Source: a bacterium (GTDB lineage: Bacteria; Cyanobacteriota; Vampirovibrionia; Gastranaerophilales; Gastranaerophilaceae). Taken from it: 57,864 nt of DNA. The stretch is taken from positions 1-57,864 of the forward strand of contig JAFXYZ010000066.1 of assembly GCA_017541465.1 (NCBI GenBank), given 5' to 3'. The notes beneath the pieces were generated by a model that ran no database searches, was not told the DNA's origin, and saw only the letters and a list, made by a program, of their open reading frames with translations. Below are positions 57,660-57,864 of the stretch, piece by piece; the stretch's first letter is position 1; each line of letters opens with the position of its first letter. Made by a program: the position numbers and the translations under genes.

Positions 57660-57864
57660 GAAAAACCGGACGGACGGAGTGAAACGAGTCCGGGGAGCGA
57701 GTGCAAAGTTGACGACAACGAAGTGAAGTCAACGATAGCAACGAGCGTGAAGGTTTTTCAAGACAGCGGATTTTGGCTAGGGCGGAGTTGAGGGCAAAGC
57801 CCGAACGAGCCCGTCTGTTCGAGAAAATTTCCGAAGCGACTGAAAATCTTTGATTTTCAAAAGC
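57660..57864. repeat. Modular hairpin elements at the window end
   Basis: GAAAAACC (57660-57667) pairs with GGTTTTTC (57752-57759) around CGGAC..GTCCG and GTTGAC..GTCAAC hairpins. A second GC-rich part (GGGC-AAA-GCCC near 57800) and an AT hairpin TGAAAATC-TTT-GATTTTCA (57840-57859) follow to the edge. The layout matches the elements at 19680, 31172 and 40891. It is cut off by the window end. Confidence 0.5.

Overview
The window is an AT-rich, gene-dense stretch of a bacterial chromosome, most likely from a non-photosynthetic cyanobacterial relative (Melainabacteria/Vampirovibrionia, Gastranaerophilales-like). Three things point there. The OmpR-type response regulator at 32497-33246 closely resembles cyanobacterial RpaB. 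There are four prepilin-like proteins with the FTLAEVLITLVIIGV N-terminus and a shared D-(I/L)-N-G-x-(K/R)-K-P-N signature. SepF occurs together with a BamA/Omp85, OmpH/Skp and POTRA-type outer membrane system. No photosynthesis gene, rRNA, CRISPR array, prophage or transposase was seen. TGA is an ordinary stop codon here (for example tsaE, the U32 protein, the DMT transporter and the histidine kinase all end in TGA).

Layout. 1-6364: the end of lepB, an Fmt-like formyltransferase, a frameshifted prepilin gene, a YhaM-like HD nuclease interrupted by an in-frame TGA, a secreted protein, NAD-dependent isocitrate dehydrogenase, a CtpA-like S41 protease and a 60-residue protein. 6443-11220 (minus strand): a second prepilin, then a six-gene overlapping operon transcribed bamA-tsaE-tsaB-three small membrane proteins. 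11269-18516: a HisA-HisI-HisE fusion with hisD, a rhodanese, a U32/YqeG pair, efp-accB and a second member of the secreted family. 18521-21169: two unknown proteins and a promoter that drives two tRNA-derived foldback elements followed by tRNA-Met(CAT). 21193-31167: a 1657-residue coiled-coil protein, UDG family 4, an HNH-like protein, a TPR-HExxH protein, tRNA-Leu(CAA) and two hydrolases. 31348-39910: a radical SAM protein, RpaB, a transporter, an activase-related protein, an SPFH protein, the yggS-sepF operon and a Xer recombinase. 40111-49914: TPR proteins, OmpH, RlmD, an orphan DNA methyltransferase, a degenerate HD-GYP protein and a fourth prepilin. 50065-57419: a DUF475 membrane protein, aroA, a third long-leader prepilin, a PepT-like peptidase, a ribbon-helix-helix protein, a lytic transglycosylase, an NrtR-like regulator and a histidine kinase. 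The last 440 bases are non-coding and highly structured.

The most unusual content is not the housekeeping genes. First, modular hairpin elements recur (19680-19908, 31172-31303, 40891-41141, 57660-57864). The copies at 19680-19908 are built from the 5' half of the adjacent tRNA-Met and lie between its promoter and the mature tRNA. Second, the prepilin-like family carries homopolymer tracts that switch reading frame: 9 C in one gene, 8 C at the same place in another, and an extra A in a third. Two of these genes also have short palindromic intergenic repeats inserted in frame in their leader peptides. Third, HisA, HisI and HisE are fused in one chain next to hisD. All functional calls come from reading motifs by eye. 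No database search or structure prediction was run.
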